The position numbers were made by a program, and so were the translations under genes. Below, in pieces: positions 21,691 through 31,886 of a DNA stretch of 64,000 nt (positions are counted from its first letter, which is position 1; the number at the start of each line of letters is the position of its first letter). The stretch is from the NCBI RefSeq assembly GCF_051014685.1, contig NC_135060.1, positions 8,060,001 to 8,124,000 on the forward strand. The letters are read 5' to 3'. Below the pieces are notes generated by a model that worked only from the letters and a program-made list of their open reading frames with translations, did no database searches and was not told where the DNA came from. The DNA is from Ptiloglossa arizonensis (lineage: Eukaryota; Arthropoda; Insecta; Hymenoptera; Colletidae).

Positions 21691-22380
21691 GATGGTTTTC
21701 GAGTAACGAGACGAGGGATATTGTAGGTAGAGTGAAATGGAGAATGTTTTGAAGGATTCTTCGATTGAACATAGTATCGAAAGTAAAGCAAGCTTAGAAA
21801 AATGTTAGAGTTATTGTGTATTCTGTAGGAGTAGTTTTCGAATACCAAGAAGAGGGCTATTACAAGTAGAATAAAATGAAGAATACTTTCAAGGATTATT
21901 AAATGGATAACAGTATCAAAAGTAAACTAATCTTAGAAAAAAGTTATTCCAGTTACTATGTATCTTCTAGAAGTAGTTTTTGAATACCAAGAAGAGGGCT
22001 ATTATAAGTAGAATGAAATGAAGAATATTTTCAAGGATTTTCCAATCGATAACAGTATCAAAAGTAAACTAATCTTAGAAAAAAGTTCTAGTTATTATAT
22101 ATCCTCTAGGAGTAGTTTTCGAATACCAAGAAGAGGACTATTATAAGTACAGTGGAATGAAGAATATTTTCAAGGATTATTAAATCGATAACAGCATCAA
22201 AAGTAAACTAATCTTAGAAAAAAGTTCTAGTTATTATGTATCCTCTAGGAGTAGTTTTCGAATACCAAGAAAAGGACTATTACAACTACATGGAGAATAC
22301 TTTCAAGGATTCTCCAATCGATAACAGCACTAAAAGTAAACTAATCTTAGAAAAAAGTTCCAGTTATGTATCCTCGAGTA
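21691..22380 (+). repeat. Tandem array, about 140 bp unit x 5
   Basis: TAGTTTTCGAATACCAAGAA recurs near 21829, 21971, 22112 and 22251, with a diverged first copy from 21691. Units share GAATATTTTCAAGGATT, GATAACAGTATCAAAAGTAA and CTAATCTTAGAAAAAAGTTC. Confidence 0.9.
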
Positions 22381-23877
22381 TCAATTAGAATTGATACGAG
22401 TACGAATAAACGAAATCACATTCGTCGAGATAGTATTCTAAGAAAAAAGAAAGATCAATTTTCGATCGAAGGTTATACGATACTACGAGCAACTAAAACG
22501 TACACAATGTCGAATAATTTCTTACACTCGAACTTTACGAAGGTCGATCGAAACGTCCGACCGATTACGACTCGCAATGTTTCCCGAGATCGAAGGACAA
22601 TCAAAATTGTCGGTTTTCTCGAGAACAACGGGTCGTAGGAAAGAAAAAAAGTTACCCCGTACTTTCGATTTATTTTCCTACTCTGAACGACCATACAGAA
22701 GTATCTTAAATTACGAGACACCGTGTACAATTTCTCGAAGACGAAAACAACATCGAACTTCCTCGCGCGTCGAAACTTTGTCCCTCGAATTGTCACGTTT
22801 CTCCTCCGGGTACTCGATAAGTAATTTATACTTACACCGTGTAACCGTAACGTCCCATTCCTCTTCTTCGTGGAATTTATTTTCACAGTCCACTTGGCAA
22901 CATAGAAATCCATGTTGTTTCAGCGCGTCGGGGTGCTCTCTAGCGAGCAAAATTTTTCAGAGCGTGCGGACTTTCGCAAAATTTTCAATTGAAAAATATT
23001 CGTACCCGGTGAACGAGTTCAGTGAAAGGATACATTAAACCGCCGATGAATGAATTATTCAACGCGCTCCTTTCGTCCAATTTGAAAAGTATTCGAGGCA
23101 ACGATGTTACTACGAATCCTCTTCTCGTTGTAAACGTTCTCAGGACGAACGAAATTTCTACGATCTTAATTACGACGATTTCGCGTTTCATCGAGAACCA
23201 ATCGCGACGAAAACCTTCTTAAACGATCCCGGTGGTTATTACAAGAACAACGGGTGTACACGTGTGTGTACACACAGAGAAAGAAATCAGTTACTCGAGC
23301 AACGTATTTCCATTTGTATTCAATTTTTGGATCGTGAATAGACGAACGCTTTGGTCGTTCGATAAACGTTTTCGACGCATTCGTGGACGGATACTTGTCG
23401 AACGAACACGAAGGTATTGTTAAAAGGCCCTTCCTGTTCCACGTAACGTAACCTGCATGATAATCGAACGTGTATCGTTGTTTCCCTACGTAGGTGAAAG
23501 ACGCTACGCGTTTGAAGACATCGCGTGTAACGTCGAAACGATGGGGTCCTCAAATGGTAGAATTAAGGACTAATTTCGACAATAATTGGTAAACGAATGA
23601 TCTATAAACATAATTGTCCAAGGAATTAATCCTTGGTAGGTATATGGGGTCGCTGGGTATATGGGGTTCCAAAGGGAATTTCAAGGTTCAGTTTTCTTCG
23701 AAGGGGATGTACTACTCTGTTTCTTTCGCTAAAAGAAAACTTGCGCACCACTTGTAATATATGTGTATTGATACTAGAGATTTTAATAAACTTTTCGGAA
23801 TTTTTATAGATTTTTGTATCGTTTAGAATGTTGAAAAAATTACGTGCAGAAGTAAACGACCCAGTATGCTGAGAAAG
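22381..23877. other. Unique sequence
   Basis: Frames at 22473-22913 minus and 22577-23038 plus overlap each other and look spurious. At 23620-23638 CCAAGGAATTAATCCTTGG forms a 7-bp stem, followed by a short direct repeat GGTATATGGGGT (near 23639 and 23656). Confidence 0.4.
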
Positions 23878-24425
23878 CGAGAAAGAAGTTGAAAGAGGAA
23901 TACAAACTCGACATTTTTTAATTTTCGTGTAAGAAATTACGCTTACACGGGTCTGTGTGTCAATTCAACGATAAAAATAAAAATAAACAAATTCTTGGAA
24001 AAATCTTGAATATATCTTCCAAACAAAAAGGTAGTTCTTTCGACTAGTTTCGACATACTTTGATAAACAATACAATCTATAAATACAATTCTTGGACAAA
24101 TTAGAAGAAGAATAATACAAACTCGACATTTTTCAATCGTAGTGTAAGAAATTACACTTACACAAGTCAGTGTACCAATTCAACGATAAAAATAAAAATA
24201 AACAAATTCTTGGGATAATCTTGAATATATCTTCCAAACAAAAAGGTAGTTCTTTCGACTAGTTTCGACATACTTTGATAAATAATACAATCTATAAATA
24301 CAATTCTTGGACAAATTAGAAGAAGAATACAAACTCAACATTTTTCAATCGTGGTATAAGAAATTACACTTACACGGATCAGTGCACCAATTCGATAAAA
24401 CTAAAAATAAACAAATCTTTGGGAA
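23878..24425 (+). repeat. Tandem array, about 211 bp unit x 2.6 (family D relative)
   Basis: AGAAATTAC.CTTACAC recurs at about 23935, 24146 and 24359. Units share GAATATATCTTCCAAACAAA, TAGTTCTTTCGACTAGTTTC and TTTGATAAACAATACAATCT. The CGACATACTTTGATAAACAA part is a diverged match to CGACACTCTTCGACGAAGAA at 18290-18540. Confidence 0.9.
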
Positions 24426-24539
24426 TACATCGAACGCATCGTTGAAACGATAGTTCTCGAACGCGTGTATTAAAGAGGATCCTCGATCCTCGAAAGGACA
24501 ATACCGTCTTTTTGTTGTATACCTTTCGTTCAGCCTTAC

Positions 24540-24647
24540 CTCTAATCCTGTTAGAAACGGAAAGAATTGGTCGATCGGATCGTCGACGATTCGAAGCTGG
24601 ATTCTCGAATCGTATTCCCCTCCACCGATCGACGAATTTTTCCACAC
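24540..24647 (-). CDS. Candidate 108-nt coding exon (chain exon 6), unknown protein
   Basis: On the minus strand GGATTCAG|GTGTGGAAA starts and GGATTAGAG|GTAAGGCTG ends a segment of exactly 36 codons, open in phase 0: it reads VWKNSSIGGGEYDSRIQ, then an acidic stretch, then FFPFLTGLE. The donor is strong, the acceptor has only a modest pyrimidine tract. A 74-base gap separates it from the exon at 24722, a normal short insect intron length. A second frame is also open, so the phase choice rests on the upstream exon. The protein is unrecognised. Confidence 0.38.
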
Positions 24648-24721
24648 CTGAATCCTAATGCTCGAAGACGGTTGCTACCTACGATCTAATTCCACTACGG
24701 TTTCAACTAAAGTTAACTCAC

Positions 24722-24772
24722 CCTCCCCGTCTCTTGATAGAGAGATGCACGTTCTTTGGGGCGCCTACTCAC
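24722..24772 (-). CDS. Candidate 51-nt microexon (chain exon 5)
   Basis: The minus strand shows a branchpoint-like GATTAAC, a pyrimidine tract CTCGTTTGATTGTTTCAG, 51 bases, then GGGAGG|GTGAGTTAAC, a near-consensus donor. Only one frame is open (VSRRPKERASLYQETGR), and 51 is a multiple of three, so it could be skipped without a frameshift, as neuronal cassette exons often are. The other two frames hit stops at once. Strong borders on both sides make this the best-supported exon in the window, but the peptide is not recognised. Confidence 0.42.
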
Positions 24773-25056
24773 CTGAAACAATCAAACGAGACAAATCGTT
24801 AATCGATCGATAAATCCGTTCATTATGAATATAACGATTAAATCCGTACGAATCGTCGTGCGTGTGTAAAACGCAATAATTTTCATGTACCCGAGGTTTC
24901 GTTTGTAGACATTCGAAACGAGGAAAGGTTAGATCTTTGTCCACGGAGAGACCGACAGCCGATTAACAACGAAAGAAGAGGCAGTTCGAAATATGTATTC
25001 AGTAGCGAGTTCAAAGTGGAGTCGATTCGAGTGAAATTACACTCGAATGGATCGTC

Positions 25057-25229
25057 GTGGGTCAATGTCCTTTTTCCATCGTCGAAAAAGTTAAAAAAAT
25101 TCTTTCGCGCCTGTACGAACTGTCGGCTCGGTTCACGATTAATCACGCTACTGGTTGCTCTCTTGGTACGTATTGCAAAATGTTAATCGATGGATTGCAA
25201 CACGAGTTCATCGAGATACGTTCGCGCGT
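25057..25229 (+). CDS. Candidate exon, helical peptide, unknown protein
   Basis: A plus frame runs to TTCGCGC|GTAAGTTTCG, an excellent donor at 25230. It reads SIVEKVKKILSRLYELSARF early and LIDGLQHEFIEIRSR at the end, predicted by eye to be helical with two Cys between. No ATG or convincing acceptor fixes the 5' end. The minus strand is also open here (24883-25146). The opposite orientation to the exons at 24.5 kb is a reason for caution. Confidence 0.22.
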
Positions 25230-25451
25230 AAGTTTCGACGGTTGTAGTATCGTTTGTTAACGATCGAAGGATAATTCGCGAGACATGGTTTTCTCGACGC
25301 GTGAAGTCTTATTTCGTCTCTCGATGACCGTACGCGTTTATCGAATCCGTTTGAACGAAACAAGAAGAAGAATCATCCTCGATAAAGGTCTCCTTGTGGT
25401 AACGGTCCTCTCGTAATGTTTTCTTAGAGACGACGTCTATGATACACGCGC

Positions 25452-25562
25452 GACGAGATTGCATCTGGAGTTACGAACGGATACACGTTCACTTCGTGCA
25501 CGAGGAAACGACCATTGAACGAATACGAGCCCCCGTAACTCTAGACGCAATCTCTTTGCGAG
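25452..25562 (+). ncRNA. miRNA-like hairpin candidate
   Basis: GAGATTGCATCTGGAGTTACG (25455-25475, last base omitted in the pairing text) pairs with 25534-25554 over 21 positions with one A-C mismatch and one G-U pair. Weaker pairing extends outward through ACGCGCG and CGAGCGT. The loop is 58 bases. Arm length and near-perfect pairing fit a pre-miRNA or other structured RNA. I know no miRNA with this seed. Transcription is not shown. Confidence 0.35.
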
Positions 25563-25631
25563 CGTACTGTAGTAGCTGAGCGAGTTCGGTCGCTTACTTG
25601 CCTCGAGGGTCTCTCAACAGTGGAACTACCA

Positions 25632-26395
25632 AAGGGGTTCATTTGTTTTCTTTCAAACTTCTTCTGAAAATTACTCGGTTATTAACTGTGCCTTTGCACC
25701 TACGATATTCGTAGACAATTAGAATTGGGAAAGGATTAAATTTCATCTGTTTCAAATTTCTTTTTAAGATTACTCAGTTATTAACTGTGCCTTTGCACCT
25801 ACGATATTCGTAGACAATTAGAATTGGGAAAGGATTAAATTTCATCTGTTTCAAATTTCTTTTTAAGATTACTCAGTTATTAACTGTGCCTTTGCTTACG
25901 ATATTCGTGGACAATTATCGAAATAGATAATTGAAATTAGTAAAGGATTAAATTTGTCTTGTTTCAAATTTCTTTTTAAAATTACTTAGTTATCAACAGT
26001 GCCTTTGCCTATAATTATTGAACTAGACAATTAAAATTACCAAAGCATTAAATTTGACCTGTTTGAAAATTCTTCTTAAAATTACTCAGTTAATAATAGT
26101 GCCTTTGCCTACAATGTTCGTGGACAATTATTGAAATAGACAATTAGAATTAGCAAAGGATTAAATTTGTCTTGTTTCAAATTTCTTTTTAAAATTACTC
26201 AATTATCAACGGTGCCTATAATATTCACAGGCAATTATCAAAATAGACAACTAATAAACAGTAGAACAACCAAAGAGATAAATTTGACTCTTTTCAAACT
26301 TCTTTTTCAAATTACTCAATCATCGACTGTGTCTTTGCCTATACTATTCACGGACAGTTATAAAAATAGGCAACTAATGGTACTAGTAAATTAAT
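25632..26395 (+). repeat. Tandem array, 99-117 bp unit x 7
   Basis: ATTACTCAGTTATTAACTGT anchors near 25671, 25770, 25869, 25981, 26081, 26194 and 26311. The units starting near 25687 and 25786 are identical over 99 bases, indicating recent duplication. Later units are diverged. Shared words are GTGCCTTTGC, GACAATTAGAATT and GGATTAAATTT. Confidence 0.92.
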
Positions 26396-26817
26396 TTTCC
26401 CTTTCCCCATTTAACTTCGAATATAAGTATACAGTTCGGTACGAACAGGAGTACATTCACAATCGGTAGTTCCAGCATTAACTCGCGTACATATCTACGA
26501 AATCTTTTCTTCTTGTAATAATTGAACAAAAGATCAACAAAGAATCAAACCTCACCCGTATTATCGTACCAAATAATCCATCGTACAATTTTATCGAATA
26601 CTCCAACCCTGAAATTTCTTCGAATCTTCTACGTTACAACATCCAGCGAGCAAATATTGCGTTTCTGAACGTACAAGGAACGTTTACGTTAAATAAACAA
26701 CGTCACCCCGTTGTGTATTTCTCCTACAGTAATTTACACGCAAGATTGTTTCACCTTGTACACGAAGGTGTCGCGAACAAAAAAAAAAGCCGATCACGAG
26801 TCAACTGGGTGACGAAC
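26396..26817. other. Unique AT-rich sequence
   Basis: No gene or repeat seen apart from a short A tract near 26780. Confidence 0.4.
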
Positions 26818-26899
26818 TTTCATCCCCTCGGTTCTCGTTCAACGAACGATTCAACGATTTTCATCCCCTCGGTTCTCGTTCAACGAACGATTCAACGAT
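26818..26899 (+). repeat. Exact 41-bp tandem duplication
   Basis: TTTCATCCCCTCGGTTCTCG plus TTCAACGAACGATTCAACGAT is present twice with no difference, so the duplication is recent. Confidence 0.95.
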
Positions 26900-27049
26900 T
26901 ATTAATAATCGGTAAATTTCCGTATCTCCGTCTCCCACTTCGCATCGCATCGCAGGCGACGAAGAAAAGCCAAAGGTATTCGAAACTCTCCCGTTCGTGG
27001 TCTCGTTTTCATTCAGCACGGAACGAAACCGAGAAGCGAGTTTGATATT

Positions 27050-27257
27050 CGTTTCGGGAGCGAAACTTCTCTCTCCCGAGCATTTTATTGGCCGCGTTCC
27101 AGCCGGATAATTTTCATAGAGGAGGCACGACGCGACGACGGTGCAACGACTGACAAATTGCATCGACGTGTCACTGCACCCCGCCACGCGCTGATAAAGT
27201 TCATTGGGCCTTTGTCATTTCCCGCCGTGCTCTTTGTGCCTCCGCTTGCAAAGAATA
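27050..27257 (+). promoter_or_regulatory. Regulatory-looking block upstream of a candidate ATG
   Basis: Non-repetitive, GC-richer than its flanks, with GAGCATTTTATTGGCC, CTGATAAAGTTCATTGGG, a TCF/SOX-like CCTTTGTC and E2F-like TTTCCCGCC near 27220. A frame starting at 27258 follows. It may be a promoter or enhancer, on motif evidence alone. Confidence 0.3.
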
Positions 27258-27404
27258 ATGACCGGCTCCGATAAAACTTCTCTTCTCGCCGCGAAACAAA
27301 TTGACAGTGAATACGAGCCCCACGACGGAACTCTGGCACCGAGTCACTCTTTCAGATTCAACGTGACAACGGACACACCGGTGACAACCATCGCGAAAAT
27401 TCGG
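27258..27404 (+). CDS. Candidate first coding exon, unknown protein
   Basis: ATG at 27258 opens 49 codons beginning MTGSDKTSLLAAKQIDSEYE, continuing with a Thr-rich FNVTTDTPVTTIAKIR and ending at ATTCGG|GTAATT, a usable donor. Codons favour G/C third bases, and composition is acidic and polar, unlike the Arg/Ser-rich spurious frames. An alternative internal acceptor CTCTTTCAG|ATTC lies at about 27356. Product unknown. Confidence 0.32.
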
Positions 27405-27504
27405 GTAATTTTCACACACTGACGCGCCTCGTCGTTTCTCTTTACGAAAAGCAACGCGATCGAAGGATTTCTTCCGTAGAATTTTATTTTCGGCTTGAAA
27501 TCAA

Positions 27505-27551
27505 TCCGAGGGATTAATCAATTTCGAGGGATTAATCAATCCGATTAATCG
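27505..27551. promoter_or_regulatory. Cluster of GATTAATC homeodomain sites
   Basis: Three GATTAATC palindromes occur in 40 bases (27512, 27530 and 27543), two of them as GAGGGATTAATCAAT direct repeats. GGATTA/TAATCC is the core for K50 homeodomain proteins of the Orthodenticle/Bicoid class and GATTAATC suits dimer binding. Confidence 0.35.
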
Positions 27552-29749
27552 AAAATACTTCTTACATTTATTTCGCGTATCTTGGTAACTATACAATTTC
27601 TTCGTACCGCTGCAAGTCAATAGGAGTGTAGAATTGTCAGAAACTAGTACAGACAAAAGAAGTGTATCGATCGTAACGCGAATGGAAATTAAATTCGTTA
27701 GCAGTTCAATTTCCAGCACAGGGCTCGTTTATCGTTAGGTTTATATTTTGTAAAAACTGAACGAAGTTAATTGTACTAGCTCAGGTATCAATTTCTTTTC
27801 TTTTTTTTAAGTACTTTCAGGACTATATTACTGCAGTAATTTTGAGCTGGAAACTAACAGTTTTATCGAACGACCAATAAAAGTATATCGACGGAATATT
27901 GATACGTAAAATGTAGATTAGTGAAAAATCTAAGTTATTGAGAAATCTTGATCGGAGTATTAAATTTAATTAACCTACACAAGGATGCGTTCATAAATCT
28001 ATGGAATTCTTTCGACCTGGAACTTCGATCTAGAATTTTTTGAAGTGTCCGTACGATTCGAATTGTGCTTGTCGATGTTTAACATATTTCTTTGTAAGCC
28101 TCTTGTGTAACTTTGAAAATTCGACGTTTCATGCATTTTCGTTGCAAAGAAGGACCCATTGCACGATACCGATGAAAGTTCCCCTCGATTACGAAGCTTA
28201 GACGCGGTCACGCGAGATCCTCTCAGCTTGTTTGCTTGTCGTCCAATTAACCGGCGCGGGAAAAGACTCTCGTTCGCGAGAGGTTCGTTCGAAAGCGAGA
28301 GCGGGAAACCTGGTTCCCGTACGATGGATAACCACCGTCCTGTGTAGTATTCGCCGGCCACGAGTGTGGAAATGGAAATTGTCGGTCGCGAAAGCTTCGA
28401 CAAAAATTGTAGCGGTGATTAGCGCGTTCCCCTTGGTTCTGGATCGTTGAAGAATGTCGAGTTGGCACGGGATCTGACACGATAGTGCCAACTCACGTGC
28501 AACGAGGAGTACGGTAACGTTTCGTCGTGCACTTATTCACGACGAATTTCGATCGTTGCGTACACCATCGTTGCAACGAACTCGATTATGCACTTGGCCG
28601 TCAAATGTGTACCAGAAACGCGTTTCGTGTGCACGTGTAATCGATAACGAGGGAACTCGCGTTAATTTATGCGCAAATTTCAGTATCGCGCAATTTGCTT
28701 CTGGAAAGAAAGAAAAAAACACGAAAAATGTTTGTTTATCCGATGCCTTGGTCGTTGCGCAACGTATCCCGTGCTGTAGGTAAAAGGTAAACATGCATCG
28801 CGAATGTAAAATCGAGATAAGATATGCAGATGAAGCGAGATGCGGTCGAATCTGTGTTTTCGAATCTAGCCTTGGCTACGCGCGCGATACGATGAAACAA
28901 ATAATAGAAATAATCGTTGAAGTATGAAACGGGCGCGTGACGTACGATTAAAGACGTTCGAACGAGTGAACGAAGAAAAGAGAAACGTTACGTGCTCGTT
29001 ACTTTCGTGTTCCAGATACCGAACGATACTTTTCCGTACGATCGTTCAATTTTCGCGACTTGTTCCTCGACTTGTCCAATAGGAAGATATTTTCGAACAA
29101 GATTCTTTTTTTTTTCTTAGACGATCGATTAAACTCGTCTCGCTAAACGCGGAGTAACTTTCCAGCGACGAGACGACTCGTCTTCGTCGGTGAAGGGATC
29201 GCTCGCACTTAATTGTGATCGTCGACGAATTGTGACTCGTTTAGGATCTAAATTGCACCCGTGGAGTCGTTTCGATCCGTTCGAACGAACAATCGTGGCG
29301 AATAGGTGACTGTACGGTTGTTAGAGGATCGACGAAACGTTCACTCGTTGGACAGTTTTTCGAACGTTGCGACTTCCGTCCACCTGGCCGCGCCCTATGC
29401 ACTTGAGATCGTGAAGTGCAAAGTCGTGATACTCGATTACCAGTGAACTGTTACGTTTTCGGTTATAACGCGCTCAAACACGGGAATTTCGGTAATGTTT
29501 ACGTACGATACTCGAAACTCAACGCGGCTCGGTTTCCACGCGGATAAATACTCGAGTCGAGGACTCGTAAGGTGCGCAAGGGCCTACCAAGAATGTCTCT
29601 CGGAGCGATGTCAGCGAGGCGAGAGGAGTCCTTCCGCTCGCTCGTAAATCGAGTTCTCGCGATGGTGGCGCTATTTGTCACCGGTACGCGCGATAGGCAA
29701 TCCTGACAAATGTGGGAACTTTTTCAAAAATTCTGATCGCCACTATTCG
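27552..29749. other. Unique sequence, several hairpins
   Basis: Overlapping frames at 27999-28491 on both strands are CpG-driven. 28459-28494 is an inverted repeat (GAGTTGGCAC/GTGCCAACTC, 10 bp, loop 16). 29399-29419 is GCACTT...AAGTGC. No gene can be supported. Confidence 0.4.
28459..28494. other. Perfect 10-bp inverted repeat
   Basis: GAGTTGGCAC (28459-28468) and GTGCCAACTC (28485-28494) with a 16-base loop. The function is unknown. It could be a structured RNA or a dimeric binding site. Confidence 0.6.
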
Positions 29750-31400
29750 AGTCTCTAGTGTATCTCTAGATCTTCCAGTATGCCTCTAGAGCGGACTCTA
29801 TCCGCGACGAAGCTCTAGGCTAGGTCAGTCGATCGATGGAGTTGAAACTTGTATCTCGAATGTTTATTATTTGCGAGGGGAACGATTAAAATTATGGAAT
29901 TCATCGTAATTGATCGATGAATAGAGTTTCGTCTCTAGTGTATCTCTAGATCTTCGAGTATACCTCTAGAATGAACTCTATCCGCGACGAAGCTCTAGGT
30001 GAGGTCAGTCGATCGATGGAGTAGAAACTTGTATCTCGAATGTTTATTATTTGCGAGGGGAACGATTAAAATTATGGAATTCATCGTAATTGATCGATGA
30101 ATAGAGTTTCGTCTCTAGTGTATCTCTAGATCTTCCAGTATACCTCTAGAACGAACTCTATTCGCGACGAAGCTCTAGGCTAGGTCAGTCGATCGATGGA
30201 GTAGAAACTTGTATCTCGAATGTTTATTATTTGCGAGGGGAACGATTAAAATTATGGAATCGATCGTAATTGATCGACGAGTGAAGTTTCGTTCAAATAT
30301 GCCTCTAGATTTCCGAGTATACCTCTAGAATGAACTCTATCCGCGACGAAGCTCTAGATTAGGTCAGTTGATCGACAGAGTAGAAACTCGTATCTCGAAT
30401 GTTTATTATTTGCGAGAGTTCCACGAGGGGAACAATTACAATTATGGAATCGGTCGTAATTAATCGATGAATAGAGTTTCGTCCAAGTGTACCTCTAGAT
30501 CTCCGAGTATACCTCTAGAACGAACTCTATCCGCGACGAAACTTGAGTGAGTTGGGTTAGGTCAGTTGAAAATCGTATCTCGAATGCGAGAGTTCCACAA
30601 GGAGAACAATTAAAAACATTGAAACCGATCGTAATTGATCGACGAACAAAGTTTCGTTCAAATATACCTCTAAATCTCCGTGTATACCTCTAGAACGAAC
30701 TCTATCCACGACAAAACTTGAGTGGTTTGGGTTAGGTCAGTTGAAAATCGTATCTTGAATGCGACTGTTCCACAAGGAGAACAATTAAAAACATTGAAAC
30801 CGATCGTAATTGATCGACGAACAAAGTTTCGTTCAAATATACCTCTAAATCTCCGAATATACCTCTAGAACGAACTCTATCCGCGACGAAGCTCTAGCTT
30901 AGCTCAGTCGATCGACGGAGTAGGAACTCGTATCTGGAATGTTTGTTACTTGCGAGAATTCCACGAGGGGAACAATTAAAAACATTGAAATCGATCGTAA
31001 TTGCTCGACGAATTTGAACTTTCGTCCAAATATACCTCTAGATCTTCGACTATACCTCTAGAACGAACTCTATCCGCGACGAAGCTCTAGCTTAGCTCAG
31101 TCGATCGACGGAGTAGGAACTCGTATCTGGAATGTTTGTTACTTGCGAGAATTCCACGAGGGGAACAATTAAAAACATTGAAATCGATCGTAATTGCTCG
31201 ACGAATTTGAACTTTCGTCCAAATATACCTCTAGATCTTCGACTATACCTCTAGAACGAACTCTATCCGCGACGAAGCTCCAGATTAGCTCAGTCGATCG
31301 ACGGAGTGGAAACTCGTATCTGGAATGTTTGTTATTCGCGCGAGTTCCACGAGGGGGAACAATTAAAACCGTCGAATCGATCGTGATTGATCGACGAACC
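29750..31400 (+). repeat. Satellite-like array, 175-193 bp unit x 9
   Basis: ACCTCTAGATCTCC-type anchors start copies at about 29761, 29941, 30121, 30301, 30491, 30666, 30841, 31034 and 31227. The first three units are exactly 180 bp apart and almost identical. The units at 31034 and 31227 are also almost identical at 193 bp. Shared words are CTCTATCCGCGACGAAGCTC, AGGTCAGTCGATCGA and CGAATGTTTATTATTTGCGA. The first six units hold AGGTCA. Local homogenisation at both ends suggests recent unequal exchange or conversion. Confidence 0.95.
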
Positions 31401-31639
31401 GCGAGGCAAGAAGAAAAGAAAATCCACCGCGTACGAGTCGTCGTTAATAACAACAATCGGCTGCGTGAATAATTTGCTGGCTGAATGGGGCCGTTTATCT
31501 GAAACGCACACCGCGCTGTCACTTCGACCGATTTAACGCGGTAAAATTCTTCGCGTCGAACCTCGCTCGCATCGTTTATGAAAGCCGCGTCGGCGCGCAA
31601 ATCCCCGAGCCGCGCGCTTCCAACAAAACGAAAGCTGAC

Positions 31640-31640
<1 letters not shown>

Positions 31641-31698
<58 letters not shown>
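31641..31698. repeat. (GA)n microsatellite
   Basis: About 27 GA units after one AAG interruption. It generates the Leu/Ser run in the long minus frame 31169-31750, which is therefore not a credible gene. GA tracts also bind GAGA factor in insects. Confidence 0.95.
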
Positions 31699-31700
<2 letters not shown>

Positions 31701-31867
31701 TCTCGAGTTTTTTTACGCGTCGCGCGCGCACGAGCGACGTTTATTTGCAAATTGACAGTCGATTAGCGATAGATTCCTGCAACCTAATCGCGCCTCGCGC
31801 GAGCGCGAGTCATCGCGTCGATCGACCGATTAAAACTCGCCACGGTTCGTCGAGACGAGTTTTGCAT

Positions 31868-31886
31868 ATACAGGGTGTCCGAGAAG
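31868..31886 (+). mobile_element. Solo transposon-end motif
   Basis: TATACAGGGTGTCCGAGAAG carries the CAGGGTGT core of the MITE-like element at 19621 and the TACAGGGTGTCC end frequent in insect genomes. No opposite end was found nearby. GTGAT-containing relatives (TACAAGGTGATCC inverted near 55660) are weaker. Confidence 0.3.

Noticed and set aside
31169..31750. 193-codon minus-strand ORF with a Leu/Ser run
   Set aside because: The run is the (GA)n microsatellite and the remainder crosses the 180-bp satellite; no conserved features.
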